Source: Actinomyces bovis (GTDB taxonomy: Bacteria; Actinomycetota; Actinomycetes; Actinomycetales; Actinomycetaceae). From it: a stretch of 64,000 nucleotides of DNA. Where the stretch lies: assembly GCF_900444995.1 (NCBI RefSeq), contig NZ_UAPQ01000010.1, positions 62,001-126,000 of the forward strand, given 5' to 3'. The notes beneath the pieces are model-generated. The model saw only the letters and a program-made list of their open reading frames with translations. It was not told where the DNA came from and made no database searches. Within the stretch, counting starts at the first letter, position 1; the number at the start of each line of letters is the position of its first letter. Positions 63,875 to 64,000 of this stretch are shown here, in pieces. Both the position numbers and the translations under genes were made by a program.

Positions 63875-64000
63875 GTGAGCAGCAACTTGACCGACGCAGA
63901 CTTCCCCAACTCGTCGGAACCCGGCACTGGCGCCCTGGCCAAGCCTGACGACGCCGCATTTGACCCCTCCAGCACCCTGACTGGAGCTCCCGAAGGGCGC
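63875..64000 (+). CDS. Start of an unidentified gene (cut by window edge)
   Basis: A GTG at 63875 opens 42 codons to the window edge without a stop (SSNLTDADFPNSSEPGTG, then LAKPDDAAFDPSSTL). A TACAGT -10-like box lies a few bases upstream, suggesting a leaderless transcript. The peptide is polar and shows no recognisable family; it lies divergent from the Fic-like gene. Confidence 0.45.
   Translation, partial: MSSNLTDADFPNSSEPGTGALAKPDDAAFDPSSTLTGAPEGR

Overview
This window is a high-GC chromosomal segment of an actinobacterium. Lsr2, CarD, SenX3/RegX3 next to gpmA, a WXG100 protein, an actinobacterial-type XPB helicase, a Lys-rich-tailed TopA and a tadA/ssd/HAD-IB cluster all point that way. 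The mix with an arginine deiminase operon suggests the family Actinomycetaceae (Actinomyces or a close relative), but no rRNA is present and the genus is an inference. No transposase, integrase, prophage, CRISPR array or rRNA was seen. One tRNA (Thr, CGT) is present.

Layout. 0-16 kb: edge-truncated MFS gene, NCS2 purine permease, DUF3027, a helicase-associated protein and an NYN-domain protein on the minus strand, divergent from XPB helicase; then a TPM-domain protein, PspA, a second NYN protein, an OmpR-type two-component pair and an HD-like protein. 16-25 kb: orphan WXG100 protein, groL with two tandem CIRCE operators, an UMF1/Atg22-type MFS protein, ispD-carD, regX3-senX3, gpmA and lsr2. 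25-33 kb: gene-free stretch, tRNA-Thr, ansP-ansA (asparagine uptake and hydrolysis), a lipoprotein alpha/beta hydrolase, and holB-tmk.

33-46 kb is the most interesting part: arcA-arcB-arcC (complete arginine deiminase pathway), an AGAT-type amidinotransferase, a DMT transporter, a genuine-looking creatininase, a BCCT transporter, a second nearly identical amidinotransferase, a second DMT transporter, an MHS-type MFS transporter and a TetR regulator, all on the plus strand. The genes fit a route in which creatinine becomes creatine, its amidino group passes to ornithine to give arginine, and arginine feeds the deiminase pathway, which makes ATP and regenerates the ornithine. Neither creatinase nor sarcosine oxidase nor guanidinoacetate methyltransferase nor arcD is in the window. 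The route is a hypothesis. The catalytic residues are visible, but the direction and substrates are not. The two amidinotransferases share a 779-bp identical tract in direct orientation around a block of visibly lower GC (transporter, creatininase, BCCT), which suggests acquisition plus gene conversion and possible excision or amplification.

46-64 kb: topA, a PAP2 membrane phosphatase, a class I methyltransferase, a DUF4143-type ATPase, a DHA2 multidrug transporter with its TetR regulator and operator, ahpC-ahpD, a bacterial PH-domain protein, a Tad-like secretion set with a fused TadB/TadC protein, tadA and a CpaE/Ssd-like ATPase, then an HAD-IB phosphatase, a degenerate Fic-like protein and the start of an unidentified gene at the right edge.
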